From Lutraria lutraria (Eukaryota > Mollusca > Bivalvia > Venerida > Mactridae): 64,000 nt of DNA. The stretch covers positions 4,918,414-4,982,413 of the forward strand of contig OZ026835.1 in assembly GCA_964023205.1 (NCBI GenBank), in the 5' to 3' direction. The notes beneath the pieces were generated by a model. The model worked only from the letters and a program-made list of their open reading frames with translations. It was not told the origin of the DNA and did no database searches. How positions within the stretch are numbered: position 1 is the first letter of the stretch; each line of letters opens with the position of its first letter. Position numbers and translations under genes: made by a program. Below are positions 51,770 through 62,597 of the stretch, piece after piece.

Positions 51770-54700
51770 TCAATATTTGATGAACTCCACTTTCGTAGGT
51801 GCTGCTTCAAATCGTCTCTCTTTCCTTAAACACACGATCCACCAGTAAATAGGATGGATAAACGTCAGAATGGTCAAACACAGCAAGAACAAATCAGACT
51901 GAATTTGAAAGCAAAGTAAACACGAAAAGAGAAAAACAAGTAGCGCAGTCATATAAAAACGAAGAAGAATGGCCAACAGGTAAGCTAGCCAAAATCGGAC
52001 ATATCTTGAACAAGAGGCACCAGTCCTTACATGCCAGGACTGCAACAGGAAATGGCGATCTAAATTAGGTATTTGCACCTACACAAAACGATGTTCATCA
52101 ACAACCTCTCAATGCGCTCCTTCATAGTCGTTGACGACTGACGGTTGTCAACAAAAGATACAATAAGCCTCCAATAAGAAATTGCATTCTGTATTTTTTC
52201 CTAGTTTGCTTATGAAATATATATGCATAACTATTCCAGTCATAAATAATGTACACCTCGAAAATGATTATGTCTGTAAAACAGCTTTAAAAGCAGACAG
52301 TGATTACTGTGAGAAATACTAATGTCGGTGTATTTATTCATTGGTAAAATCAGGAGTCAAGCAATAACATAAATGATTGTCGATTCTCGCTAGTAATTTG
52401 TTGCATACATAATCAGTCCTATTTACAAAATTATATCCCAGGATATGGATATACCCCCTTTATTGATGTTTGAATTTGATTAATCATGTGTCTATTATCC
52501 TTGCTGGTGGTACATCTTTAGTCAGATTGATAAACATCTTTCAACAAGTCTTGAAATGCTCTTGAAATAACATATAAAGTACATGTGAGAACCTACGTGA
52601 AATGGTCCTTCTTTGTACGATTTTGTCCATGTGAATAGGGCGTATTGAAATATGGAAAATATAGCTCCAGTTAATCTCACCACGCCGTATAGAAATCCGA
52701 AATGTTTACTTGGAAACCTAGTGTATACAAAGGGAGGAGTTAAAGGGGCATGCCCAGGAACTGCTGTGTCTTTTTTTCGTACACCAAAAATGCGTTTGTC
52801 ACTTGTAAAACCAATTATTACCGAAAAGTCAAAGAAGAATGTGCGTTCAGAAATGGTCCTATAACGCACGCGTTGGTATTTGTATGTCGGTTTGAATAAA
52901 AGGCTGTCAGCCTTTTATTGATGACAACGATATTTCCGATACGAGTGAGAGTTTAACTGAGCATGTGAGCTGTCTTTCAAGTGATCATAATATGAGCAAT
53001 ACTTACCATTTCAGTTTGTTGACAGATAGTTGTATAAAGACTGATTCCTGAGGCCGAAATCGGCAGGTTTGGTTAATCTTGAAATGGGTATTTTGAGTAA
53101 ACTAGCGGGATATTTTGTAAATATTTTACAGGGCTTTCATTAATTGATTTAGGCATCAAAATGATACCAATTTGATTACTATTCGAGACGCTTCAGTTCC
53201 AGGGCATGTCCCTTTAATTCAGCATGTTTACTTTGTTGCTGTCATTGAACATTAATGTTTTTTATTGTTCAATACAGTTGAAGTTTTGAAGATAACTTGA
53301 ACAATGTCATGTAAAATGACCATCTATTCATTAGTAAATCGTATAAAAAGAGTAATTTCCAGCATGCGTTGAGTCATTATGAACAAATTTGAATATTGTG
53401 GACAAGAAGGAAATCTCGTTGATTAACTTCGTTATAAAAAGAGGTTGATTGCAATAATTGGCTGATCGCATTACTTGTAAATTACAAACGTATGAAAATG
53501 CTCCACAATGAACCTAAATGATAAAGTTGCTGATTAGCGGTTGCATGTACGTTCCGTCTCCTGATAAAATATAAAACGGTGGAATAATAATTGCATTATG
53601 GTTTTATATGTTTGTGACCCACCAGAACCAATATTTGTGCAAATCTCTGTTTTCTCAACTTAAAATTGTAATTGCATTGACAACACTAAGATGTTGTCTC
53701 AGTGCGTCTTTGACATTGCTTTATACAGCGTCATCCAAGCGTCGATAAAATTGCAATATAGCTCATTGATATGATACTGTTCTCTATATACATACATGTT
53801 CCTTAGAAATGCAGCCGTAGATCCGAAGAGAAATGACCTATAAAATGTCATTATGATAAAGATGGTATACATCAGTTCCTTCACTGGTATAAGAACCAAC
53901 ACCGACAATGAGGAAGCTAACACGGATGCCAATAAAATGGGAAGAACTGCCGGCATCAAATCTCTGTATAGTGAACACTTTCCATCTACAAAAATATTAA
54001 AACAAATAATGCATATAAAATCAAATAATTGGTAATACAATGTCATGTGCTAGTACGTTTCTATGTGTAGGCAGGGAGAAATCTCGATTGGAGGCATCGC
54101 CATATACTAGTATGTAAAGCTCCACTTGAAATTAATTAAGCATTCAATATAATGTGACTTAAATTAGAGTATATTAGAGTGAATGATGTTTAAAAACAGA
54201 TTTTTTTCATTTTTTAATGTTCAAAGAATGTGATGATTATCGGATTAAAACTAATAAAATAAAAAAATACTGTCTTTTCCAATTTGGCTCTGATCCAATC
54301 TGTCAGCAGCTTGATGATTTTTTAAAATATATTTTAAAAAAGTTCGAAAATGCGATTAGCCTGCTTGCATATAACAGCCATTGGACGTACCTTTACATTT
54401 TCTCTTTCGCCAGTCAAAAAACGCACCGGACAGAAAAGATGTTAATAAACCACTCAACATTGTGTAATAACATACATTCGTGAAGTAACTAACTGAAATT
54501 ATATTTGATTACAATGACGATAAGAAGAGCATTGAATATACAACATGATGAATTGCATAAAATACATTGACATGGTAGTACAGATAGAAAAACAACTTGA
54601 TGCGTTATATAGATATAAAACAATATAAAAACAATACACAGCATATAATCACGTGGTATATTGTCTTGAAAATGATTGATACCACAGGGTAAAGAACAAT

Positions 54701-57700
54701 AGTGGCGCCCACGAGTTCGAAGGAAAGTCGTATTTTGCCAATGTTTCAACTAACAATTTTAACAAATTTAACATTGTTACTGTTACTGTTGTTAGCTTGT
54801 CCCTGGACCCTGCAGAGAAATTCGAAAAAAATAATCAATGAAAAAGTCCATCAACTTCAAATTTTTCTGTAGGTTCTGTGGACGAACTACGTAAATAGCA
54901 ATGCTTATTTTGGTATCGATGGATTTGGAAAATTGTTGACAACATGGACAACATGAAAAACTCGAAACATTTACACTTTCGACGAAAAATACGACTACCT
55001 TCGAACTAGTGGGCGCCAACATTTTTCCAGACCCTGTGGCATCAAAAAAATATATCACGTGATGATAGACCTTGACATTAATCAGTTACAAAAATTGCCC
55101 ATTTGACCAATTCAGAACCAGTCTTTGACAGAACTTACTTCACCTTTATATTAAGTAGACAACCCAGTGTCAGAATCAGGTAATATCTCTTGCTATATTA
55201 GGGCCCCCTTTTCTCATGAGAATAAAATTACATCCATTTTTACAGGTCCTACAATAATATAAAAAGCTGAATATGAAATACAGGTGATTTAGTATGTTTT
55301 CTATTAATTCACACGCGAACATTTTGGCCCATGTGAGTCCCAATTTTTGGGGGAAATCGGCCAAAGTTTTTACAGTTAACGGAACTGAGGATCAAGAATT
55401 GGGTGTTTTGCAATGTTTGAAATGTCTAGATATCGTAGCCATGGGACTTTGTAATTAAGGATGTATACTTTCTGGTCCTTTTATTTTATTAAAAGCCACG
55501 CGATAAATACATGTAGAATGTCTGGTGACACTAGGATCAGCTAGGTATAAAACTACATACATGTACATAAGCGTGAAAAATAACATACTTACAGTACAAC
55601 CTCTTCAGAGTGCCCTCTCTTGTGCAACAACCTCCTTTCAATAACAGCATGATTTTTCCCACTGCATGATTTAACTATCAATTAAACCTCTCTAGAGCAA
55701 CAACCTCTCAACAACAACATAAGTTTGCTACTCCCAAAGGCTGTTGTTTTGGACAGGTTGCACTGTATTTTTATTATCTTACTATTTTGGTCATTGCTGT
55801 ATTCTTACCTTCATTTTCGACATCAAGAACCCTTGTAAGGTATTGATTTAGTGTACCTATGAAGTATTGAAACCTAAGATTTAATATGGTAAACCATACC
55901 AAATGGGCCAGGAACGCCTTATGCAGTAAACAGGACTTCAAGTTTTGAATATCACGTGATTCTTCACCGTCTACAAATAAAACAATTTCCATTAAATCGA
56001 CTAAGTTATCAATTAAACACTCATTTATTCAACTGATTTTACAGTACTTACATAGTACAATCAGAGTACGATAAATAGAACAAACTTAGACACAAAATGA
56101 AACGTGGTGAATTTACCTTATGCATACAACGAAGGCTTATTCATGCCTATGCATGTAAACACTACAATTTAACTAAAGATTTTTGGTACTCCCAGAGACC
56201 CAGAAACTTCCCAGAGACTAGACGTTTCACATGTATAGTCCAACCTGTAAACAAAGGCCACCCCAGGGATAGACAAAATGTGACCTTCATTGACAGGTGG
56301 CCTTTATTTGGATGCCATTTTGTTTTAAATAACCAATGACTGTTTTTAGACAACGACCTTTATACACAGAGAGACCTACAATTGGGATGACCGCTTACAC
56401 AGGTTTAATTGCATCTTTAATTGATAGACGCTAAATATTGTAATCTGAAATTCTGACAATGGTTAGGTTGTAATTTGTTCAGATAACAAATATGTACAAC
56501 ATATGTTTTGTAAAAGCGACTTTTTAAAAATTTTTTTTGTTTATTTCTTTTTTGAAGACCCGTTTCCGTGGTCGAGTGGTTAAGGTTGCAGACATCAAAT
56601 CATTGTAACCTCTCAATGATTGAGGGTCGTCGGTTCGAGCCCAGCTAACGACCATGTCTCTTTAGGCGAGAAAGTAGGCAGATTCTTACAGAGGATGGGA
56701 TTCTAGTACTGGTTCTTCCCAGGAACGATGGCAAGGTGAACTGTCCATATTATTAAACACTGACTGTTGAAAGGAGGTGTAAAATTCAATGAAACAAACT
56801 TATTTACATAAATTATTCTATATCAGGCGATAAATATTCTGACACTGAAGGATAAACGTGTTGATCTACTTTCATTTTTTTATTACACATCTAAAATGTT
56901 ATATAATTAGCAACATATTTATTTTTTTAGATAAAAATATTAAACCAGACTTAAGAGCATTCGATCCTTAATTTAAGTGTTTAAATGGTGGACTTTAATA
57001 ATGTATCGCCTGCAATTTTGATTATTCAGTTTACCCACCACATTACTCTTCTTTACTTATCATAAATCTCAAGAGAGTGTGATAGAAATAAAAAAAGCTA
57101 TAACGGGGCGAAAGATTTAGTATACAAACGTGCTTTTTTGTTCGAAATTATCATTATTATGTGGAACTTCTGGTGAATTTTTGTCTGTATCGTCGTCTCT
57201 AACGATGAAATATCTCGGCAAAAACAAGAATGTGCTTATAAGCACAGAGCAATGGAGAACAGCAATAAATATGAATGTTGTCTTTCTGGCAATCCCATAG
57301 TCATTTGCTATCTGCAACAGAATAAAACATATTTCTGATGAGTTCTGTTTGCTGAATTTTCCAAAGCAGCTTTAAGTTTTAATATCATACTTGTAAAAAC
57401 TGTCATTTATAACACGTACCTTTACGAACAACATGACCACAGATGATGTATCGAATCCACCGTTGAACAAACCTACTATCGAGGCACTTCCCGAGGTAAA
57501 CAAATATGTCACCTGAATATATAGAGGTTAACAAATACATGTTCTGTAACGGAAATCCTCCTCCTTTTGCACAATAACTACATGTCGGTCAGAAAGTTAT
57601 ACAAAATGACAAGGAAAAACTTTCTTTAACTTAGGTTCATTCATTAATGTCGGGTATAACGCTTTTTCTGGGAATACGAAGTGAAACAGTTTGCAAAACC

Positions 57701-59443
57701 ATTTGAATTTAGATAATACTGAATGTTTGTTTGTTAGCTTGTTTGAGGTTTACGCTCCCTTCAACAGTCAGAGTCACATTAGGTTGTTTACCTTACTCGT
57801 TCCTGGAAAGAACCAGTACTAGACATCCTCCGTAAGCAACTGTCTACTTTCTCACATAAAGAGACATGATCGGTAGCTGGGCTCGAACCCACGACCCTCT
57901 ATCAGTGAGAGCCTACAGTGATTTGAAACCACAAAAACACGGGAAACGGGACTAAATAATATTGAAATAACGTGACGGTTCGGATATTCTATTAAGAATA
58001 ACTGACCTGCATATTTGTTGAAAGTATTGTTAATCCCCCCGTACTGATCATTGCAAAGCCAGGAAACATTAACCAAGGATTTTCTTCACTTACAAATGCC
58101 ATTTGTAGGGCGCCTGATATAAATATGCCGCTGAAATAGTAAATCAACCTTTAATTTGTAGTGTCATTAATCTAATAATGAAGCTTTGTGCATCATACAT
58201 TTTGTGCATTCTTTTGTGATTACATCATTAATATCTGACTTTAGGCAACAAACTAATTATCATTTCGAATATATGTGGATAATATTTGTATGCATGAATT
58301 CGTAATCATTGTTTAAATACAATGCCACATAACTGACTGCTTAAAATTTAGTTATTCTTGTCCTGTACAAGCTCTCAGAGGAAGACCAAAAATGTGGAAA
58401 TCGTGGAACTAAGGTGCAGTTCCCGTGCAGTCCCCACACCCTTCATACTGAAATAGTACGACCCCACTCGACTTCCATGCAGAGACTTCGCGGAGATTAT
58501 ACTGTGACGGTGCAGGCACATTGACAATTTTAGCATTGTAGCCTTTATTGCGAATTGTATACTTTGTGCGAATCGCACATTGACAAACAAGAAGTGTTGA
58601 AGCAACATAATGCTGCATTAAACGAGCAATAGGAAAAAGGGAAAAAGTCCAACAAGGACCTAAAGCCAGCTGAGACAGAGAGGTGTACTGACTCAGAAAT
58701 TAAGAGGCCTGATGACTACTTCTTAGAAGAGGCAAAATTTAATAATGAAAACTTAAGCAGATGCTGTGCAGCCCGAGATTCCGAACGAATATCGTACAGC
58801 CGTGTCCTGTCTTGGCACGGACGCCGTATTAAAACAGGATAAAGGCAGTGAACGATCTCCGTACACAAACAACAGGCCAAATGAGAACACGGCATTAGAA
58901 CTTTTATCGAATGTATTCCTATTCATCTATTTGTTTTGATAAATAGCAATATATTCGAAAAAGGGCTGTAACTTAATTGTTAAAATGCATTAACACATCA
59001 ATGTTGTATAATACTTACAACGCAATAATACGTGCAATCCGGGTCCCAAATCTATAATTTATAAATCCAAGCACAGCATTTCCTATGCCAAACATGAGAG
59101 CCGCTATTGTATAACAAAGCGCCATTTTGCCGTCTTGTGTTTTGCAATGCATCTTGGAACCGTTGACTACAACTGCATCATCGCTCGGAGAGTCAGTGAC
59201 TCTGTCATAGGCTATTGTTGAAATGGTAACATTTGACGGCACTGATTGTTTATTTGTTAATCCACTAGTTAACCCATCTTCACATAGATAACCATAAATA
59301 CCTTCTAACTTCAGTACATAATTTAGAGATCCCCAACCGTAAAGCATGCCACTAAACAGGAGACATTCCAAAAACGCCCAAACGGTGATAAACCATTTCT
59401 TCCAACCCAGTTTTCCTTTATTATTGAAGTCTGATAAAGTCAT
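51770..59443 (-). CDS. SLC43-family transporter (LAT3/LAT4/ENBT1-like), multi-exon
   Basis: Exons found on the minus strand: 59019-59443 (start ATG), 58007-58130, 57420-57512, 57126-57311 (3' end uncertain), 55809-55970, 54391-54492, 53796-53985, 52597-52717 and 51770-51898 (stop TGA). All other junctions have GT/AG sites and agreeing phases. Between 57126 and 55970 the phase does not close, so at least one short exon of the variable cytoplasmic loop was not found. The visible product is about 510 aa, normal for SLC43 (about 490-570). Family signs: N-terminal FLECLLFSGMLYGWGSL and YLCEDG, NGGFDTSSVV in exon 3, FIGTLNQYL in exon 5, FDWRKRK in exon 6, FRSFLFGS-type helix in exon 7 (YRSFLFGSTAAFLRN) and FPSKHFGFLYGVV in exon 8. 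Known members are 12-helix plasma-membrane facilitators of large neutral amino acids or purine nucleobases. The N terminus looks more like the amino-acid carriers and the C terminus more like the nucleobase carrier, so the substrate is open. Confidence 0.88.
52744..53213. mobile_element. TTAA-flanked MITE inserted 25 bp from a splice acceptor
   Basis: The 470-bp element is flanked on both sides by TTAA (52740-52743 and 53214-53217). Its 20-bp terminal inverted repeats, aggggcatgcccaggaactg and the complement of cagttccagggcatgtccct, differ at two positions. The matching site in the duplicate at 63401-63404 is a single clean TTAA with no insert. TTAA targets are typical of piggyBac-type elements; that assignment is inferred. 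An internal hairpin 'aaaaggctg.cagccttttat' lies near 52898. Confidence 0.9.
54648..55067. mobile_element. Inverted-repeat (fold-back) element in a transporter intron
   Basis: Two arms of about 110 bp (54648-54755 and 54955-55067) are inverted copies sharing 'ccacagggt', 'ggcgccca(c)', 'agttcgaagg' and 'gtcgtatttt', separated by about 200 bp. No transposase. It lies in the intron between the 55809 and 54492 exon edges. Confidence 0.65.
55588..55768. mobile_element. Small MITE with CAGTRCAACC ends
   Basis: It begins TA-CAGTACAACCTCTTC-like and ends GGTTGCACTG-TA. The inverted ends and TA flanks suit a Tc1/mariner-pogo MITE of about 180 bp. The interior repeats 'gagcaacaacctctc'. Confidence 0.55.
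56224..56415 (-). mobile_element. pogo/Tigger-like MITE copy in a transporter intron
   Basis: The ends 'agtccaacctgtaaacaaaggccacc' and 'cttacacaggtttaattgcat', and the internal 'gttttaaataaccaatgac', match the element at 24.24-24.43 kb. The overlapping frames on both strands are by-products. Confidence 0.6.
56565..56805 (+). mobile_element. tRNA-derived SINE (family B)
   Basis: Ser/Leu-type head with an A box (gtggtcgagtggttaagg) and a B box (cggttcgagccc), a long variable-arm-like segment, and a body ('aggcgagaaagtaggcag', 'ctggttcttcccaggaac') ending in 'gtaaaattcaatgaaacaaac'. It sits in the transporter intron where one short exon is still missing. Confidence 0.85.
57728..57945 (-). mobile_element. 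tRNA-derived SINE (family B), opposite orientation
   Basis: The complement carries a B box 'gggttcgagcccagct' and the same body as the 56.57-kb copy ('ctggttctttccaggaac', 'gagaaagtagacag'). The A-box end is eroded. It lies in the intron between the second and third transporter exons. Confidence 0.8.
58375..58910. other. GC-richer unidentified segment in transporter intron 1
   Basis: Base composition is visibly less AT-rich than its surroundings. Short open pieces exist on both strands (for example 58409-58618 minus, 58755-58950 plus). It may be a decayed retrocopy or repeat; no family could be named. Confidence 0.35.
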
Positions 59444-61655
59444 GTTTGTATAGTATTACCGTTTCCACAGCAAAATATCTGTAATATATTAGCAGGTACC
59501 AAAAACATTCAATCGTTTCTTTGAGTTTCTCCCTCTAAACTTAATGAAACAAAATAAGTTATACAAGATACACAGACCGTGAGACGGTATGATAACATTC
59601 AGTTTCATCAGCTTTGATTACATGTTTGCATAATTCTTCGCATACTTAACACAATTTCTACAATGACATATATGGTTTGACGTTCATATGCAAAGTACAT
59701 CATACACATCAACCTTGAAAACGGTGTACAATCAATAACTAGTCGTTTGACATTGAGTGTGTTCTGTACGTTTCCATATATAGCATGTGCAATTGTTTTG
59801 CAGATTTAAATTATGTAGACTCATGAGTAAAAAGTTTACAGCTCAACCTTTGAAGCATGTGATAGTCATGTTTGTGATACATTATATTGTATATTTTTAT
59901 TTATAATGCTTTGCGTGAAGTTGTATATCATTATAAATGGGGTTTTTTGTTGTGATATTGAATACCACCATACATGCAAAAGCGGTAAGAATTAAGTACG
60001 TATTGGTTGAATCTATAAATGTAATTGTTTTCATATGAGATTGACACAAAGTTTTGCGAAATTATATTGTTTTGATTACTCTATCAAACTGCACATGATC
60101 AGTACATGTTGGTGAAGATCATTTTGGATTCAGATAAATAAATCTACATTTTCATAATTTGTCTATTATTGAAGTTGTCTAAAAGTACAACATATTATGT
60201 ATTAATGAATCATCAAATGAAATTATTGTACAGCGACATTTGTGAGTGCAAACATGTAAACTTTGCTCCTTATATACAATGCTCTTCAATTAGCCTGGTA
60301 AAGGTCGACGTGTATTTAGGGCAAAAAAACAAAACAAAGTTAACACTCAAGACAAAACGCACTTTATATGACCTAATCTACGGATAGATTACATATGTGT
60401 CGTGTCACTCGTGTCTGTGCATATCACACACTAGCATACATGCTTTTACTTTACTCGTTTTAGATAAAATAAAAAAAGTAAATAGGCTAGTGTCAATATC
60501 TACATTTTATATGAATATAATTAGTGACGGTTAAAAAGTGTAAGCTATATTTACTATGCAGTAAACTTATCTATTTCACTACCTTTGGGACCAAAGAAGC
60601 AGCTTTAGTAAAGCTGCCCTTCGTTTATAGACTAAATAAGCAAAAGCTGCCATTCACAGACAAGTGATACTTATAGGCAGGCGGGTCTTGACCAGGGTAT
60701 GCGTTCTTTAAACATGAATATGATACTGAATAAAAAAAGAAACACTCGCTGTAAAAATGTCCTCTCTACTTTGAAAGTGATAGTTTTGTAATATGTTTTA
60801 AAATCACGTGTTTGTGCGATGTCTGGCAGCAATATCGCATAGAATGGACAAGAAATTAAGTTTATTTAACAAAATGTCTCCTACCATATACATTTACAAA
60901 TACAATATTTGTATCAAGCATATATGTATTGACAGAGGTAGTGAAGGCATAAGAGTTCACAAAAATCAAGGTTGTTGGTATTAGATTCTTGAATATGATT
61001 CCACCTTTAATGTAATACATCTCGATGCTCATTGACGTGACCCATAGGGAAGAATTAAAGCTTCGATATACTTAAACAAGTTAATTTATATTGTTCAGAT
61101 GATGTTCTGTGAGGTTTTAAAAATCAAGACGTTATGAGGATAAATTGTTCTGTGAAGTCTAAGATGTTTGCAGACCAGAAATGTCTTTAAACGTCTTTAA
61201 GTGCATACCTTTATGCACATAGAGTCATAGACATACACATTGAAGTAAAGGGATACATATTGTTTATTGCGCAGTATAGATATAGTAGTGTTTGAATTTT
61301 CGTCATGCCAAGAAATATAGGTCAAAAGTGAGATTAGTCACCTTCGCGAAAAATGTCACTAAAGGCGACGTTTATGCTAGAGCGTTTTATTGCTTGTATG
61401 TGGTAATGCGCAATGTGTTATAAGAACATGGACAACATGATATTTTCCCTGTAGAAACAGGCGTTTTAATAATCCTGGTCGAAAATAAAGTGACTCCAAG
61501 AGTCGCATTTATTTTCAACAATAACAAAGTGTCATGGGAATCAATGATAATTACCGTCGGTTTGTGACGTTTTCACAAATTGTTTGATTATATGCTTAAC
61601 TTTTGTGAGATGAAACAAGACAGGAACATGCTGGTATGTGTAAAATATACTTATC
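59444..61655. other. Intergenic stretch upstream of the first SLC43 gene
   Basis: It should contain the promoter of the gene starting at 59443. No TATA box, SINE or coding exon could be fixed. It is not part of the duplicated block. Confidence 0.4.
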
Positions 61656-61755
61656 AAAGTTAAATGTTCACAGGAACTTTAGAATAAGATAATTGCTTGA
61701 ATTCAATATAAGAGTGTAGAGGAACACACAACAAGACAAATGATACTTTTTTCAA

Positions 61756-61761
61756 TTTATT
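61756..61761 (-). terminator. Candidate polyadenylation signal, second SLC43 gene
   Basis: Minus-strand AATAAA about 840 bp after the stop codon, retained from before the duplication (partner at 51105-51110). Confidence 0.35.
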
Positions 61762-61911
61762 GTTTGCAAAAAAGTAAGCAAGATTTAATGTGTAAAGAAA
61801 CAGTTTAGATGTACACAAATGATCATTTGAATAAAATGCCATTTTAGGCTAACACGAACGACTGTTACTTGCAATAATACAATCAAATTTCGGTCTGATA
61901 ATTTAAGACTA

Positions 61912-62215
61912 ACGGCTGAACGGTGGTCTAGTGGTTACGCTCTGGACTACTAAACGATTAGTCGTGGCTCGAATCTCGGCTCCGTCAATTCATATTTCAG
62001 GGACGCTTTTTCAGTGCTCCATTTACCGAGCCCAGCGTACGGGTTGGGTGGTGTATCTATCGGTGCTTTAAATTTGGCACCAGGAAAACTATTAGAAAAG
62101 AGTAGAGATATAAATGCCTGGTTCTCCTGTACATTCTCTCCCGTCTCTAAAGGGCGGATCTAATATAACCAAAGCTGTCAAATGTGTCATTAAACAACTG
62201 ATAAATAAAACAAAA
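61912..62215 (+). mobile_element. SINE family A, fuller copy
   Basis: A box in 'ggtggtctagtggttacg', B-box-like 'ggctcgaatctcgg', then a body with 'atttcagggacgc', 'tatcggtgctttaaatttggcacc', 'aaagagtagagatataaatgcc' and the tail 'attaaacaactgataaataaaac'. It shares its genomic site with the 51.26-kb copy because the whole block was duplicated. Confidence 0.88.
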
Positions 62216-62597
62216 AGGATAAAAGTACATGCAACGCCTCATATTTTCATGAGTATTTCGCCACTACATATAAAATACAATACAAAAGTATATTTACAAA
62301 GCTTAGTTGAGCATGCATTTTGAATGCATGTATGTTGCCATAGTTTAATTGGAGAAGAGGTATTTGTCAGCGATGTGTGATATATAATGAAAACCAATTT
62401 AAGTTATTAATACAACCATCGAGTGTATTTACCGATTGTTTGAGTGGTGGTGGGAAGTTATTTTTCTTTGCGTTGTCTTTGTAGTGATGCGAGTTTGAGT
62501 CTGATGTCGGTTTCATCATTTTTACTTGTCCAACAATTTGAAATGAACAGCAGTTCGATATCGATGTTTGCAGTTTATGACATCATGAATAGTAATC

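Larger units (their letters stand above)
51009..53990. repeat. Segmental duplication, left copy
   Basis: From 51009 ('ttaaatgttcacaggaac') through exons 8, 7 and 6 of the first SLC43 gene, the sequence matches 61660-64000 in the same orientation, including introns and 3' flank. The copies differ by a deletion in the SINE (51.26-51.45 kb), a 470-bp MITE present only here (52744-53213) and scattered small changes. The right limit cannot be seen because the other copy runs off the window. Confidence 0.9.

Noticed and set aside
52522..52869. Whole 115-codon frame as a transporter exon
   Set aside because: Only 52597-52717 is exon; the N-terminal half of the frame is inside the TTAA MITE and intron, and the C-terminal end runs past the donor site.
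56097..56353. Frames on both strands at 56.1-56.35 kb
   Set aside because: They overlap the MITE at 56224-56415 and do not fit the missing transporter exon.
56565..56660. A Ser/Leu tRNA gene
   Set aside because: A and B boxes are present, but the sequence continues into a SINE body shared with 57.73 and 40.75 kb.
56820..56885. Missing SLC43 loop exon after the 'atccttcag' acceptor on the minus strand
   Set aside because: The 37-bp segment has the right length class, but both usable frames contain a stop codon.
58375..58618. Possible ribosomal protein L37 processed pseudogene
   Set aside because: A few residues resembled L37 but the match did not hold across the frame and no start region was found.
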